From: Pristionchus mayeri
Lineage: Eukaryota > Nematoda > Chromadorea > Rhabditida > Neodiplogasteridae
Assembly: GCA_036245805.1 (NCBI GenBank)
Contig: BTRK01000006.1
Span: forward strand, 25,328,365 to 25,392,364
Length of the DNA stretch: 64,000 nt
Direction of reading: 5' to 3'
Shown here: positions 9,964 through 22,061 of the stretch, one piece after another
Layout of the letters: every line of letters starts with the position of its first letter
Numbering within the stretch: position 1 is the first letter of the stretch
The notes under the pieces: generated by a model
Database searches by the model: none
What the model was told of the DNA's origin: nothing
What the model saw: the letters and a program-made list of their open reading frames with translations, nothing else
Position numbers and translations under genes: made by a program

Positions 9964-12364
9964 CGTCAACAGAGCGAGTCCAATTCGTGTGTGGGAACTC
10001 CTCTCAACTTCTTCCAGACAGATTTCCCCCTTCAGGTTCATTCCTCACTCACTTCTCTCTATTTCATTCCTATCACGAGATCCATCTTTCTCCATGATGA
10101 AATCCCTCCTTATCTTCATCCTTCCGTGTTCCATCTCGTCTTCACTCTCAATTCCTGCCACACCCTATCCGATTGAATAACCATTACCTATCTCCTTCTT
10201 TCTGAGTAATCTTCAGTAGGTGGAGCCAGCCCGCAGTATTCTGAGTCTCAATGAATCCCTTCAGTTGAATCCTCTGTCTCAATCTCCCTTCCCTTCGTCC
10301 GTCTATCAATCCACTGGCAGTGCTGTCATTCCTTCTATGGGAGTGCCCGTAAGGAGAACAGGAGGACGAAGACCAAAGGAAATGGACAATCTGGTGAGTA
10401 TCTCCCATTCACTCCCTCGAGGTGTTTATGGAGATGAACGCATGCAGAAATGACCCTTACTCAGACACTCTCAAACAGGGAGAATGACTCAGAGGCGAAG
10501 CTTATTTGATAACTGATAGCAAATGATATAGACTGCAGGGAGTCGGATGACTCAGAGGGATAGGGGGGAGTGGGAGGAGAGTAGGGGGGAGGGAGGAGGG
10601 AAGGGAGAGGGAAGGAGATCCGGGGGAAAATAATTGATTGTGTTGGCTGTAGACGATGAGTCATTCAATGGAGAGAATGGAGGAGATGAAGGAGAGAATG
10701 GAGAAATCATAATTGATACGGGAATTGGTACAGTATCAGGGAGATGCCAATCGATTCATTACAGTACGACCAGGATATAGATCACGAGGAAGTTGAGAAG
10801 AAGTCGAAGAGACGACAGAGGAACAAAGAAGCAGCTGCGAGATGCAGGTAGATCAAAGGAAGGCAAGAAGGAAGAGAGGAGGGAGAGGGAGATTAGGGAG
10901 TACCGTATCGACCTCTTGTGTACTCTCTTCTTGTGAGTGTATCGAATGGGGAATAAAGTGGTCACGAGTAATCACCTCTTCCATCCTTCGTTCTTCCCCT
11001 ACTTCATTCTTCATCAGAGCTCGTCGACTGAATTTGATGAATGAACTGCAAGACAAAGTGGATCAATACAAGAGAGAATCGAAGTCGAAGGCCGAAGAGA
11101 TCAAGAATCTCTCTGAGAAGGTTCGAGATCTTCCCTATCCAGCGAGTGAATCAACTCCTCTCAGGTCCAACGTCTTCATACTTTCCTTCGTAACCACGAG
11201 TGCAAAGTGAGTGCAGAGGAGAGACAGAAGATACTCAACAATTGTGGAGTCACTCAGAATCTTCCTCTCGTCAACACTAACACAAGTACGTCAAAAGATG
11301 AAAGCTGCATTCAGAGTCTCCCTGATTCCTTCGCTCTTCTTTTATACTTGAGTCCCTGTTCATCTTTCGATTCTTTCCATTCCATTCTCTCTCCTCTTCT
11401 CAGGATATGTGGTTGCTCCGTCGTCTCAATCCCATCGATCTCTTCCTCCTCCTTCCATTCCTCCTTCTCATCATCAATTGGCTACTTCCACTCATTCTCA
11501 TATCGAACAACCAGTGGAGAATTACCCCGCCCAGCTGAGGGCTAATCAACCAAGAGGTAAGTACTATCTATTCCACAGTTTTACATTCGAGTAATCTGAC
11601 TAATAGGAGAATTCATCCATTATTTATTGCATAGTCATGTTAGTAGATTGAGATGGGAAATGAGTAATTGGCGTCCCTACAGACTCTACTGATTGGATTC
11701 CTCAATACGAGCAGCAACAGAGAGGAACGAAGAGAGGACACGAGGAAATGAGTGGAGGGAATCAATTCGGGTGAGAGGAGAAGAGGGAGAATCGAGTGGG
11801 ATCAGAAGAGAATGAAGGCATTGCAGAGAACAGAAACAGCCGAAGATTGAATTGATGGAGAACGAGAGAGAGAGGGATGAGAAGACTCTCACTCAGATCA
11901 ATGGAAATCCCATCGGGAATGATGATCTGGAAGTCAGTTTTATTCCCTTCTTCCATTTTCGTCTGTTTACTTGCAACACAAGAAGTGCAATGTAATCATG
12001 AAATGATAATGATGAGTTGATTGCAGAGACCGACAGATCTCTTCAAACTGGACATGACTGGTCAGACTCCATCGGGAACTCTTCCTCTCACAACTCCTTC
12101 GAGGGAATTCGCTCCTGCCCCCTCCTTCCCCTTCCCGATGCTCTCTTTCGGTACGATCTCCTTTCCTTCAACTAAATCCTCAATGAATATGGATGGTCAT
12201 CTTAATTTCCTGGATGAAAGTGACTGTTTGCAGGAAGTGGATTGGGTGGTCCATCTAATATCCTCGGCCAGTCGACTGGTCTAACTCCAGTGGCCAATGT
12301 ATCCACTATGTCCACTTTCTCTCTCGGTACTCCTCTAGGCAACAATGACCTCAAGAATCTGTGA
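9964..12364 (+). CDS. fos-1: Fos-family bZIP transcription factor
   Basis: This is a nuclear DNA-binding protein of the AP-1 type. Likely exons are 9964-10035, 10220-10393, about 10737-10847 (boundary uncertain), 11018-11120, 11165-11285, 11404-11556, 11683-11770, 11827-11932, 12027-12150 and 12234-12364. From 11018 to the TGA at 12362-12364 all splice phases close. The basic region reads KSKRRQRNKEAAARCRARR, which has the N-x7-R bZIP signature and the Fos-type RNK-AAA-CR core. It is split by an intron at the CR/ARR boundary. The zipper continues with heptad positions L-Y-K-L-L, weaker than in vertebrate Fos, and ends in LHTFLRNHECKV, like the Fos/ATF3 family end of the zipper. The C-terminal part is Ser/Pro/Thr-rich with DLFKLDMTGQTPSG. 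Fos proteins dimerise with Jun; no Jun gene is in the window. The phase between exons at 10393 and 10781 is unresolved. Confidence 0.85.
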
Positions 12365-13517
12365 GATCAATGTAATCAGTATTCGCATTTCTCCTTGTTC
12401 CTACCCGAATGCGCACTTTCTTTCCTCCCTACGAAGTCCCTTCTCTCCTCTTCTCCTTACTATGCTTTACTCTCTTCGATTCCTTTCTCTTCCATTATTT
12501 ATCTTCGTTGTGAGTATTATCTCCGGTTGTGATTTTCAACATTCTCGCCCTTCTACTTATCCCAATTCTCCCATACCCAATCCTCTTCCCCTCTCCTTAT
12601 CTCCTAGGAACATTCTCGTTATCTTCATCCTATGAATCCATCTGTCTACAAGTACTCTCGTTCCCTCTGGGACTCCTTCTTCTCCCTTCCAATCGATTTC
12701 TCCCATATCACCTCCCAACTCATTCATCCGAACATCTCCTCTGCGCACTCTCTCTTGTCTCTCTTTTCATAGTAATTCCAAATAGTCAAATAATAAGTCA
12801 ACTCCGTGCCAATCAATCGGCAGATTTAGTCCAATAGAGTAATTTAGCACCCATTTTGTCTGTAAAAGTTAAGGTTGCATTGATAAAGTCGCCTCCATCC
12901 ATATCAGTCCATTGCACGAGGAAACACATGCATATTTCACAGATTACGTAACATTGAAGACGAGGCACTTATGATGACTTGTCCGATTCTCATTGGGACT
13001 CTTCTTCAGACGGAGAAGATTCCTCTCGGTGGATGGATCGACTAGTGTGATAGTGGTGGTTATGGTAGGAGAAGGGAAGAGGAAGTGGAGTACAACGATG
13101 GGAGGAGAATGAATGACCTTCTCAGATTTTTTCATTCTCTTTCTCATCCACTCAATAATTCCATTCTCATCCACTCAATAATCGCACATCCCAGCTCATT
13201 TCATGGCCGGTTTCTCTTTCTTTCAAAACAAGAACAATCTCATGAGGTGGCACAATCATCTTTCCATGCTAGTCAATTCAAGGCAAATCTTCATTCATCT
13301 TTGGAATCAACGAGAAACAATTAATTAATTAATAATAATAGCATCGCTTTAGAGGCGACGATCGAGAGTGAGAGGGGAATCTCTCGCTCTCCTCCTGTCA
13401 CAAACCTTCTCGGACACGAGACACTACGTATTAGAGGGAAAGGCTAATTAATTAATTACTAAATAGCTTAGTTATTAAGGGTGGTCATGGGATGGTTTCA
13501 CTTGGGTAGACTCCTTC
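12365..13517. other. Convergent intergenic region
   Basis: This lies between the 3' ends of the Fos-like gene (plus) and the ground-like gene (minus). It contains a two-copy direct repeat of CTCATCCACTCAATAAT (about 13144-13183) and TTAATTAATT tracts at 13320-13335 and 13446-13460. No gene is seen. Confidence 0.5.
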
Positions 13518-14872
13518 TCACAGTTGTCTGTATGTGTAGCAAGAGACGTCTCCCTTCGACTCCTGACAGAACAATTCAGTGTTCGTCACGTACGAGAAGT
13601 CTCCGTTTGCACAGATGACGTCGAATCTAGAAAGAGATCAGAGATCAGGGAGGGGGGAGGGGGAGGGGAGGGGAGACAGACCTTCCTCCATACTGTGCCT
13701 CAGCAGCCAGTTGAATGAGTCTCTTGGATGAGTTAAGGTTGTCATCGATATTCTCGAGCATCAGAGCACGGAGATCCTCGGAGTTGCAGAGAGGATCATC
13801 GGTGAGTTTGAGAGTGGACACATCCACTGGCTTCTCCTCCTCAAAGGAATGCGATAGGGGGGGAAGGGGTAGAGAGGGAAACCTTCCTCTCCTCCTCCTC
13901 CGATTCCTCCACTCTCGCTACTTTGACTGCAGCAGCACCCTTGAATGGAGGATTCTTCCTTTCTCTGCTCCCTTCTCACCTTCGATGGATCTACATTGAG
14001 TGATACATCAGGGGGCGAATCGGGGATCTCCTCGACTCCGCCCACTTCTTCCCTCGCATACTGAGTTGTCTCATGGACTGGAGCCTGGAATGATTACCTG
14101 ATCCCCATTCTCAATCTTGTTCACTGACGGGGGAAGGATGCACTTCCTGTCCCCCAGTGGAATACTGCCCTCCCGAGGGAAGTTGCTGCACGAGTTGTTG
14201 TGCCTGAGAAGTGATCTTTGATCTCTCCTCGAATGGAAGGAACACCCACTGGTTGATTGTATACAGGCACGTATTGGGGTGAGGGGGCGGGAGGGGCGAC
14301 GGCGTATCCTCCCGATTGAATGGGAGGAGGAGGGAGAGAGATGCACGTGGAGGGAGGACACTGGGGAGCTGAGAAGACAACCATGAAGGATGAGGGTGGA
14401 CAGACAATTAGATCAACTAATCTCTTTCATTTTTTACATAATGCATGCGATGGAACGTGTTTTGAATGATTGTGCACTGATTGGATACGAGAAGGACACG
14501 AGGGCCGCATGGAAGTTCTGTTGACTACCTAATCAACGATAACCAAAGTCATATCCAAGTAGTTTCTCAATGTGCTTTTAACACTACGTACTGATAAGAT
14601 ATCTAGTGGGAGATGACTTGTTCAGTAAGTTGCAGTATTGAGTAGGATATAATGTGACGGTGATCATGACAAGAAATGGAATTGCAATCGCTGGCTTCAC
14701 TCTCATCCAATTAATTAAATATAATGTGAAGGTAAACCTAATATGGATAAATATTGGGATACTCACCGGGAGGACAGGGGGAGGGGGGACAGGGAGACTG
14801 CTGCTGACAACCACAACCAAAGAAGAAAGCAGAAGAGACCCCCACCAGAGAGAGAAGAAGCAAGGAATGCAT
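13518..14872 (-). CDS. Secreted ground-like domain protein (GRL, hedgehog-related)
   Basis: An extracellular protein of a nematode-specific family. The first exon (14872-14767) encodes a signal peptide (MHSLLLLSLVGVSSA) followed by a Cys-rich stretch FFFGCGCQQQ. The next exon continues with further Cys (APQCPPSTC), then the middle is Pro/Gln/Ser-rich and then acidic (VEESEEEERK). The ground-like domain spans two exons: 13849-13682 contains CNSEDLRALMLENIDDNLN and SSKRLIQLAAEAQYGG, and 13626-13518 contains FDVICANGDFSYVTNTELFC and ends at TGA. The spaced Cys pair and the SKR..IQ..AE motif are the family signature. The junctions I checked close in phase, with introns of about 44-55 nt. C. elegans relatives act in cuticle and extracellular matrix, and the same is inferred here. 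Confidence 0.9.
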
Positions 14873-15812
14873 CTGCAGGAGGGAATACGGTGGAGGACTG
14901 TTATTAGAATATGATAAGTGGATGGGAGAAGTCAATGAATGAGAGAGAGGGAGGGACATCTCCTTATGAAGCTCCCTCCATTCAAACTCCGCCCATTGAG
15001 GATTGAAACGATTGGATGGGTGAATGGCAGAGAGAGAAGGAGACTGGTAAAAAGAGTGGAGAGATGACCTCAAGGAGGAGGAGAAGCAAAGAGAAGAGAG
15101 AGAGACTCGAGATGAAGGAGGAGGAAGAATATCCATGAGGCACTCGAGATAATTCAATGGATTGGAGAAGGAGAAGGAGGCATTGGATGATCATCTCGAG
15201 TCTCGATCACTCGAGAGAAGCTTCTCCTCTTCCATTCCATTATGCAATCGAGATCTTGGCGAATCATCATTTCCAATTCAAAGCCGTCCTCTAATTGCAA
15301 GCTAAGCTTCCATTCAAGTTTGTCGAAACATGCAGAGGGTTTTTATTGAAATTACCCCTTCGTCATTTTCAAGAAAACTGAGCTGAATATTGAGCAATGG
15401 TCATAATATCGAAAAAATGAGTGAAATTGCGACAAGGAACTTTCGATTTCAGCAGCTGCAATCCGATCTGTTCTCACTTTCAATCAATTTTCTCTTTCAT
15501 CCACTTCCATAAAATTATGCGATGTGTAGGTGAGAGAGGAAGAGATGAAGGAGGAAAGGAAGAGATAGCGATGATAGATCGAAAGTGAGATTGACCCCCA
15601 TCGTTCCCAAGGAAAAGTTCTAGGAAAGCGAAAGGGAAGAGGTGGAATAAGTAGAAAGGACAAAGCATTCGATGGAAGGTCATGTTATTGGATGCGATTG
15701 AGTTGTTATCCAAGGCGCATCCCCAAAATTACGTGTGAGAGGTAAGTAAAAATATTTAGAATCTCCAAAATAATGGAATTTGATGGACTAAAATTAATTC
15801 CAATCCCATGAT
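14873..15812. other. Intergenic DNA
   Basis: This is upstream of the ground-like gene, so it should include its promoter. It is purine-rich at 14900-15200. No gene is recognised. Confidence 0.4.
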
Positions 15813-16061
15813 TCAACACTTTAAATCTGCAAAATGATCTTGGTCTGCAATGGGTGGAATGCATAGATAGATCAACCCTCTCTCTCTTCGAATGTGGAGA
15901 GTTAAATGGCCATTTATCTCCTGAACGAGCATTCGAGGATTAAATGACTTGCCACTTATTTTGAAAGTAACACGTCGGCTTCCATCAATCCTATTCCAAA
16001 TCGACTTGCCACAAACGAGGAAAAACGGATTATCATGATCGAAAATTTTCATTCTTCTCAC
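15813..16061 (-). CDS. Possible small hypothetical protein or exon
   Basis: A frame of about 80 codons contains MKIFDHDNPFFLVCGKS and then a mixed-composition sequence ending IADQDHFADLKC. It is not low complexity, unlike most frames nearby, and begins about 60 bp from the repeat at 16114. I do not recognise it and see no domain, signal peptide or membrane segment. It may be a chance frame. Confidence 0.2.
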   Translation of the reverse strand: MRRMKIFDHDNPFFLVCGKSIWNRIDGSRRVTFKISGKSFNPRMLVQEINGHLTLHIRRERGLIYLCIPPIADQDHFADLKC

Positions 16062-16113
16062 TCCACGCTCGCAAAGTGGTGAAATGGGGGAAAACTACAG
16101 CAAATTACGAGAA

Positions 16114-16482
16114 TTAAAGAAGGAGCGTCAGCAAAGTTGAACTTTTAAAGCTGTCATAACCAAGACCTCGCCTTGCACAACCAAAAGAGATTCTGAAAAT
16201 TTCACTTTCATATCTCTGTTTTGAACCGAGTTATCATTAGTTGGCAGGTTGTCAAGGAGGCTTGTAGGGAAGGGACGTGCGGGAATTCAAATATCTTGAA
16301 GATTTTTCGAAAACATTTGGTGGGAATCGAACCCGCTACCTACCGATGGCGGCTGTTCTACTACTGAGCTATCATGCGATGGTTGTCTATCCTCCTAGCT
16401 CGCGCTATGATCTTTGGAGGGTGAGTTAGGTCATGGTTATGGAAGCGTCAAAAGTTTAACTTTGCTGACACTCCTTCTTTAA
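16114..16482 (-). mobile_element. Second complete TIR element with tRNA-like module (inverted)
   Basis: It has the same architecture as the element at 5042-5416 in the opposite orientation, about 369 bp long. The left edge is TTAAAGAAGGAGCGTCAGC and the right edge is CTGACACTCCTTCTTTAA. The inverse of GGTTCGATTCC lies at 16323-16333 and the inverse A box near 16362-16371. The anticodon arm differs from the first copy. Confidence 0.85.
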
Positions 16483-17932
16483 CATCATTCATATCGACAG
16501 ACTTTTCGGCTTACCATTTTAATTGAAAATTATCGTTAATTGAAAAATACTTACTATCAATAATAAATCATTACTATAATAAACCACGACTCGTCAAAAT
16601 TCACGTATTTCATCTTTCTCGTTCAAGAATGGCGAAGAGAGTAGAATCGAAGCGGACAAAAACGAAAAATCTCAAAAGCATTCTGCAACGTGCAATTCAA
16701 TTGATATTTTCTCGTATCAATTTTTATATTAGTTTAATTAAGTGGATGAGACACCATTTCTTCTTTCCTCGGGACGACTGTTCATAGAAGGGAAGGGAAT
16801 CACGATCGAAGGGAAGAATGAACCATCTCCTTCTCATCCTTCTTCTACTCATGGAAAATGAAGATGGTGGGAAAGGGACGGGCTCACTCGATGCATCAAC
16901 CCACTCTTCCCTTCAATCTATCCATGGCCCCTTCATAATCGAGGAGGGAGAAGGGAAAGAAGACGACGAAGGATAAGCAGAATGTAAAGGAATCGAGGGA
17001 TTCATTTCTTTTCTCTGACAATGGAGGAGAATCACATTGCAGGGAGAAGGAATCATCGAAGAGATGAGTTACCATCTTCCATCTCTCAGTCCATTCATTC
17101 TGAAATCAGAATCGTCCTAGTGGAGAGAAAGTATCAGCCGAGGGAATCTTCTCACTCCACTCAGTGCACATAAGATGAGTTGGGTGAATTTGGGGGATCG
17201 ATTGGCAGTGGATAAAATTCATGACTATTCTCCTCACAGGTGAGAAATAAAGAATTCTTGAGCGAGATGGACACTGTGTCTACCATGGAAACCTCTGATT
17301 TATTCGATAACAGTTATTCATCGGAGCTGAATGAACGATTGAAGAGATTCACATTATAATCGTGGATAGTAATATTTGAGATTGGATTCGAGTAAGTCGA
17401 AATGATTAATCTCGTGGAGAATATTCAAGTGCATATTCTGAACCTGTCATTTGAGACTCTGGATATCATACTATTTGCAAGATAACCCTGACAGACTACT
17501 CAGAATATCAAAGAGGCCCAAATCTCGTCTCAATAAATGATTACTCCCTCCACTCCATTCATTCTCAAGTGTCCCCACTCTTTCGAATGCATCCCTCTCC
17601 CCCCCTCTCCCCCTCTCTCTCTCTCTCTTTCCCCCTCTCTCTCCTCCTCTCTCTCACCTTGCCCTTCTCTCTCCACTCCATTCACTCATTCACTCTCTTC
17701 TCTTCACTCTAACTCCAATCGATTCGTTTCCCCTTCTCTCTATTCCCACTCGAGTTACTAATCCCCCCCACACACTCCCTCTCTTCACAGTTCACACTCT
17801 CACTCAACTCGTCTAATACATTTCTATTATAATCATACTTATTCTATTAATATTTCGAATGTGGCAAATTCACTGAATATAAATATATGAGTATTGCAGG
17901 CCTATTCTCTTCTCCTTCTTCATCTTCTCAAA
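16483..17932. other. Intergenic / upstream region of the BED gene
   Basis: No gene is supported. A long CT microsatellite-like tract lies at 17590-17660. The start of the BED gene is at 17933, so its promoter or an untranslated exon should be here. Confidence 0.4.
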
Positions 17933-19214
17933 ATGTCTATGGTATACAATCACTTCACGATAATAGACGCTGAGAGGAAAGTGTACAAGGTGGGTGAGGA
18001 CTCCCCTGTGACAACGGAAATCGTAGCAATCGGGGTTGCATTTGGTGCATACGAAATCGAGGAAAAACAACCGGAACAATTTTTTTTAAATTTGTGAGCA
18101 AATAAATTCATTGTTTATTATAAAAATTAAACAGACTGCAACTCTTTCTATTCTCGCACTACACGCATTCCTTTCGGGGGGGGGGGGGGGGGGAGGGGGA
18201 GGCTGAGAATGTCCTCCCTCTCTATTCGTCACCCTCTTATTCGAATTAATCTCTCAGTGTCACTACTGTTCGTATACCCACACGAAGAACTTCTCCACTA
18301 CATCTAACATGGTTGCTCATCTTCGTAGTAGACATCCTGGAATCTTCCCCCCTGTGAGTGGATGGAGAGAGGGGGTCACTCCATTCCTTCTTCTTCAGAT
18401 TACTCGTCGCCGTCGTCTTGGTCAGCTGAGTCTCGTCCGTCCTCTTCCTCCTCCTCCTCGATCTCCTTCCCATTCCATCCTCAATCTATTCAACGATGAC
18501 GATATCAAGCCCGCCGTTGGCTTTTCTCCCTCTGTGAGTTGAGAGGATGGGGAATCAAGGGAAGAAAGACTAAAGATCACTTGGATTCATTCTTCGCAGG
18601 ATAACAGCTCAATTCTATTCAAAGAATCGTCTCTTCCAATTTCTCAACCATCGATTGGTCAGTTTTCAAAGTATTTGTTTTATTATCAATATTTAATCTT
18701 CAGTAAATAATTTGTCTTCTTCCGACGTGGTAGAGAATGGGAGTGGATTGAACGGGAAGATTTCCTCATCAAACTCAGTCTCCAGCTATCATCGAACAAC
18801 TTCTTCGAATAATGTTTGTTTTGAATTCTTTTGAATGGAAATTCTAAAATAGGATCTCTTCAGAGTTCGTCGACATATTCTCATTCGATTCCTCAATCTC
18901 GACCAGTCACCCGTCTCTCCTCCCCTCCTCCTTTTTCCCATCCCTCCTCCACCTCCCTCCCACTCCCATCCACTCCTGAATTGGAGCAACTACATGCAAG
19001 ATTACTGAGAGCTCAGATAGAAAGGGTGAACTCGATATTTTAGTTTCCAATTATCTCTCGTAAGCTCGAAAGTGCAAGGAAATATGCAAATATGGCGTGG
19101 ATAGAATGTGATTGGATAGTGATGATGCAATGGCAGGAAGAAGCGGCCGCTAGATACTACAATGCACTGGCCAATCGAGTGAATACTGAGACTGCACTGA
19201 TCAGGGAGAAATGA
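17933..19214 (+). CDS. BED-type zinc-finger protein, complete (245 aa)
   Basis: Seven exons close in phase: 17933-17989, 18258-18353, 18399-18533, 18600-18657, 18734-18813, 18864-19025 and 19065-19214, giving 245 residues. The BED finger is at the very N-terminus: the aromatic VYNHFTIID motif, then Cys20 and Cys23 (KCHYC), then His40 and His45 in VAHLRSRHPG. The intron between exons 1 and 2 falls just before Cys20. The middle is Ser/Pro-rich with NDDDIKPAV. The C-terminus is helical: ELEQLHARLLRAQIER and then YANMAWIECDWIVMMQW. BED fingers bind DNA and are shared with hAT-type transposases; C. elegans relatives (dpy-20, bed genes) act in nuclear regulation. A clear AATAAA lies near 19423. An untranslated upstream exon is possible because AG precedes the coding start at 17899. 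Confidence 0.88.
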
Positions 19215-20854
19215 ACTCATTTCAATATTATCATTTATCAAGCTCTATCTTCTGACAGATAAAGTTACCCTTCGAATTATCCATATAATCCTGTACATAT
19301 GGCAGCACCAATGATACGAATACGAAATGGACGCAGACTGATCTTTCGGAGATCCATTCCTTCGTTTACCATTTGTACATTTGTTCTTTGTTTTTTTAGA
19401 TAGAATTTATATTTTGTAGTAAATAAATATGAATAAAGATTCGAATACGAGAAATCGTAAGTGCAGACACTCCAATCTCCGCTCGAAAGGATTCAGCCTA
19501 TTCTATGAGAACCAGAGATTTCATTTACATATATTTTATCGCTTACTATTTTCAGTCCTCTTCGGTTATTTTTCATTTGTCATTGTCGGGAGGCTCTCTC
19601 GAGGATTAGTCGAATCGAAAAGCCCATCCAGCAGCAGCTCCCCCCCCCCCCTTCTCTCCCCCCCCCCCCCCTCCACCCCCCCCCCCCCCCCCACTCTTCC
19701 ATACCATACTTCCTCATCTGCTCTATTCTCAGTAGTAAATCAATCATCCCTTGCGACTGACCATTTTCCCTCATGAGATAAGCTAGTATCCATAGAAAAG
19801 GCATGTGAATTCTATGATTGCTTTCTCTCAACTGTTTTTCTATTTCCCAAATGAACAGACGTCCTACAATTTACGTAGAAGAATGAGCAATGTGTAGGCG
19901 ATGAGAATCACACCAGTTTCTCTCATTTTTATTCTGAAATGTGGTATATCTGGAGGGAGGAAGGAGTACTGGATATTTATCATCTTGCCCTCTTCCATCT
20001 CCTCATTTCACAGTCTCCCTCCACTTGCATGCGTCCGATTGTAAAATAGCCAATAGCTTGAAGCACAGTTCGTTCGAAATTCGGTAACATTTAAGTTTCG
20101 GAAAATTGTCGGGTTTCTGCAACCATGTAGAGGCAGTTTGTTAGCCCGTTATTCTCCAGACGACCCCTTCAAGAGACCGTTTCCTTCATTTGAAAAGGAG
20201 GGATGGGGATGGCAAAAACATCCGTATTCAAATCTGTCATGGGACGATATACATTATTTTCACACTCTAATTTCCATCCCACTTCTTGATCGGTATTTAT
20301 CTGCTTGGTGAACATTCGATTATGTGATTATCTACGTGTATCGATGTGCGGGGGTGGAATGGTGATTCATCCTCGTCTTCTCTTCTTTCGCCTCTTCATT
20401 ACTTCTACTTTGGATGAGTATCGCACGTTGGCTCCTCATCATTTCTCCGTCATCCAATCCTTCATTGGCCCAATCTCTTCTCTTTCTCACGAGGCCTACT
20501 CATTTACCTCCCCCCTCCGTCTTTTTCTGTCTGACTCTTCAGAAGGGGAGGAGTAGATAGATCTCTTCGTCTTCTCCTTCTCCTCCTCCTATCCTCTCAA
20601 CACCATTCATTCACCCTCTTTACCCTAAACGACTTCTCATTTTCTTCATTACTTCTCATGCAGATGCAACAGTAGAGTATTCTTCCCCTTGACTCTTCAT
20701 TCTCTCGTAGCCCCGCCCCCTTCTCTTCTCCTTGTCTTTCCTCGGTCATTCCATCCACCATCAGTCATTTCCCTCTCAATCATTCATATTCGCTCGTACA
20801 TTATCATTGCCTTTTCTTTTGAGATTGCAGCAGAAATTCAGATTTGATCTCGAA
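19215..20854. other. Intergenic region with C tracts and a polyadenylation signal
   Basis: It contains AATAAATATGAATAAAG at about 19423-19438, likely the BED gene 3' end. Three C tracts of 12-17 bases lie at 19640-19692. No further gene is seen. Confidence 0.5.
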
Positions 20855-22061
20855 ATGAAGTGTTTTCTCTTCGTTTTCTTCGTGCTTCTCGTATCTCTTC
20901 TCTCTATTTCAACTCAAGGTTAGTTTCTGTTCAAGAAATCATTTTTTAAAAGATATTTCGCAGTGCAAGTTTTTTTTTATATTTTCCGAATCGATCCGAA
21001 AAAGATGTCTGCAAAAGTGACCTTAATGTAGAAATCGATGATGATTCTTTCCACTTGACTCGCTTCCATCTGTTACTATCACTAGTGGTCAAAACACGAT
21101 TCTTCCAGATACCGTATACTCTTTGGAAGATATCGTGTTGGGACCAAGACTACGTCGAAACGCTCTTTTCTTCTCAAAACTCCACCGGAAATCAAGATGG
21201 GCCCCAGAAGAAAATGAATTGATGGGAGTGAAACGATACGTGATAGCCCCTATCATCGGTACGTATTATTGATCTTTGATCTCTAGTCTCTTCCTGGAGG
21301 GAGAGATCGTCCTCCCACTAGCAATCGTCGGTTGTTTACTTCTCAGGACACTCGCTTTTCTTGTTTTATTCTCCAGCTGAGTATAAATGTTGTCTTCCGA
21401 GAACTCCTCCATTCCACTTCGCCTTGTTCAGTTAATCGAGTCTCCCTCCACATACATTGTAAGTTGGCCATGTAACGAGAAAATTCTGCGGAATAAGGCA
21501 ACTTTATCCTCACTGGGACATAGCTAACGAGATGTGTCAATTGGTAGATCATACTACTTGAGACTGGGTCAGTTGGGGTAATAAGACACAAATAAAAACA
21601 AAACAAGAGTAAATCTAATATATTCTAGTCTTACTCCATCTACGATTCGAACAGCACAGAAATGCGGCAAATTGGGAAGAAGAGAAAGTTACGGTAGATT
21701 GAAAGAAAGGAGACCAGTGTACAATCAACGGATCGGCAATCATCATCTACACGAATATTCTTCTACCGGGCAATGGACAATATGGTATTTGGTCATCGAA
21801 TGCATTCCATTCCTCTTCCTCCTTCTCCTTCTCTTCCTCCTTCCTCTCTTCCATTTCCCCTTCCCTCTCCGCTCCTCTCTTCATTGGTCCTCCTTCTCCT
21901 CCCGATGGAATAAGTCTTACTCCAGGGATACTCTCGACATTCTGTGGTTCCCTCCTTCTCTCCTTCTTCTCTTCTTCTTCCTCACCTCCTCTCGTCTCCT
22001 CATCTTCATCACTTGTCTCTGTTTCAGCGGGAGGGAAGGGGCATTTCATTCTGATCGTTGA
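20855..22061 (+). CDS. Small secreted basic peptide precursor, 125 aa (hypothetical)
   Basis: Four exons close in phase: 20855-20918, 21109-21258, 21655-21784 and 22028-22061. The first exon is a signal peptide (MKCFLFVFFVLLVSLLSI). The mature part is basic with several possible dibasic cleavage sites: LRRN, VKRY, GRRE and ERRP, separated by short segments such as YVIAPII and VYNQRIGNHH. That layout resembles a neuropeptide-like precursor, but there is no amidation-type GKR/GRR array with repeated peptides, and I do not recognise the family. Exons 3 and 4 overlap the last exon of the STARD7-like gene on the other strand, so one of the two models may be wrong in this stretch. Confidence 0.45.
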
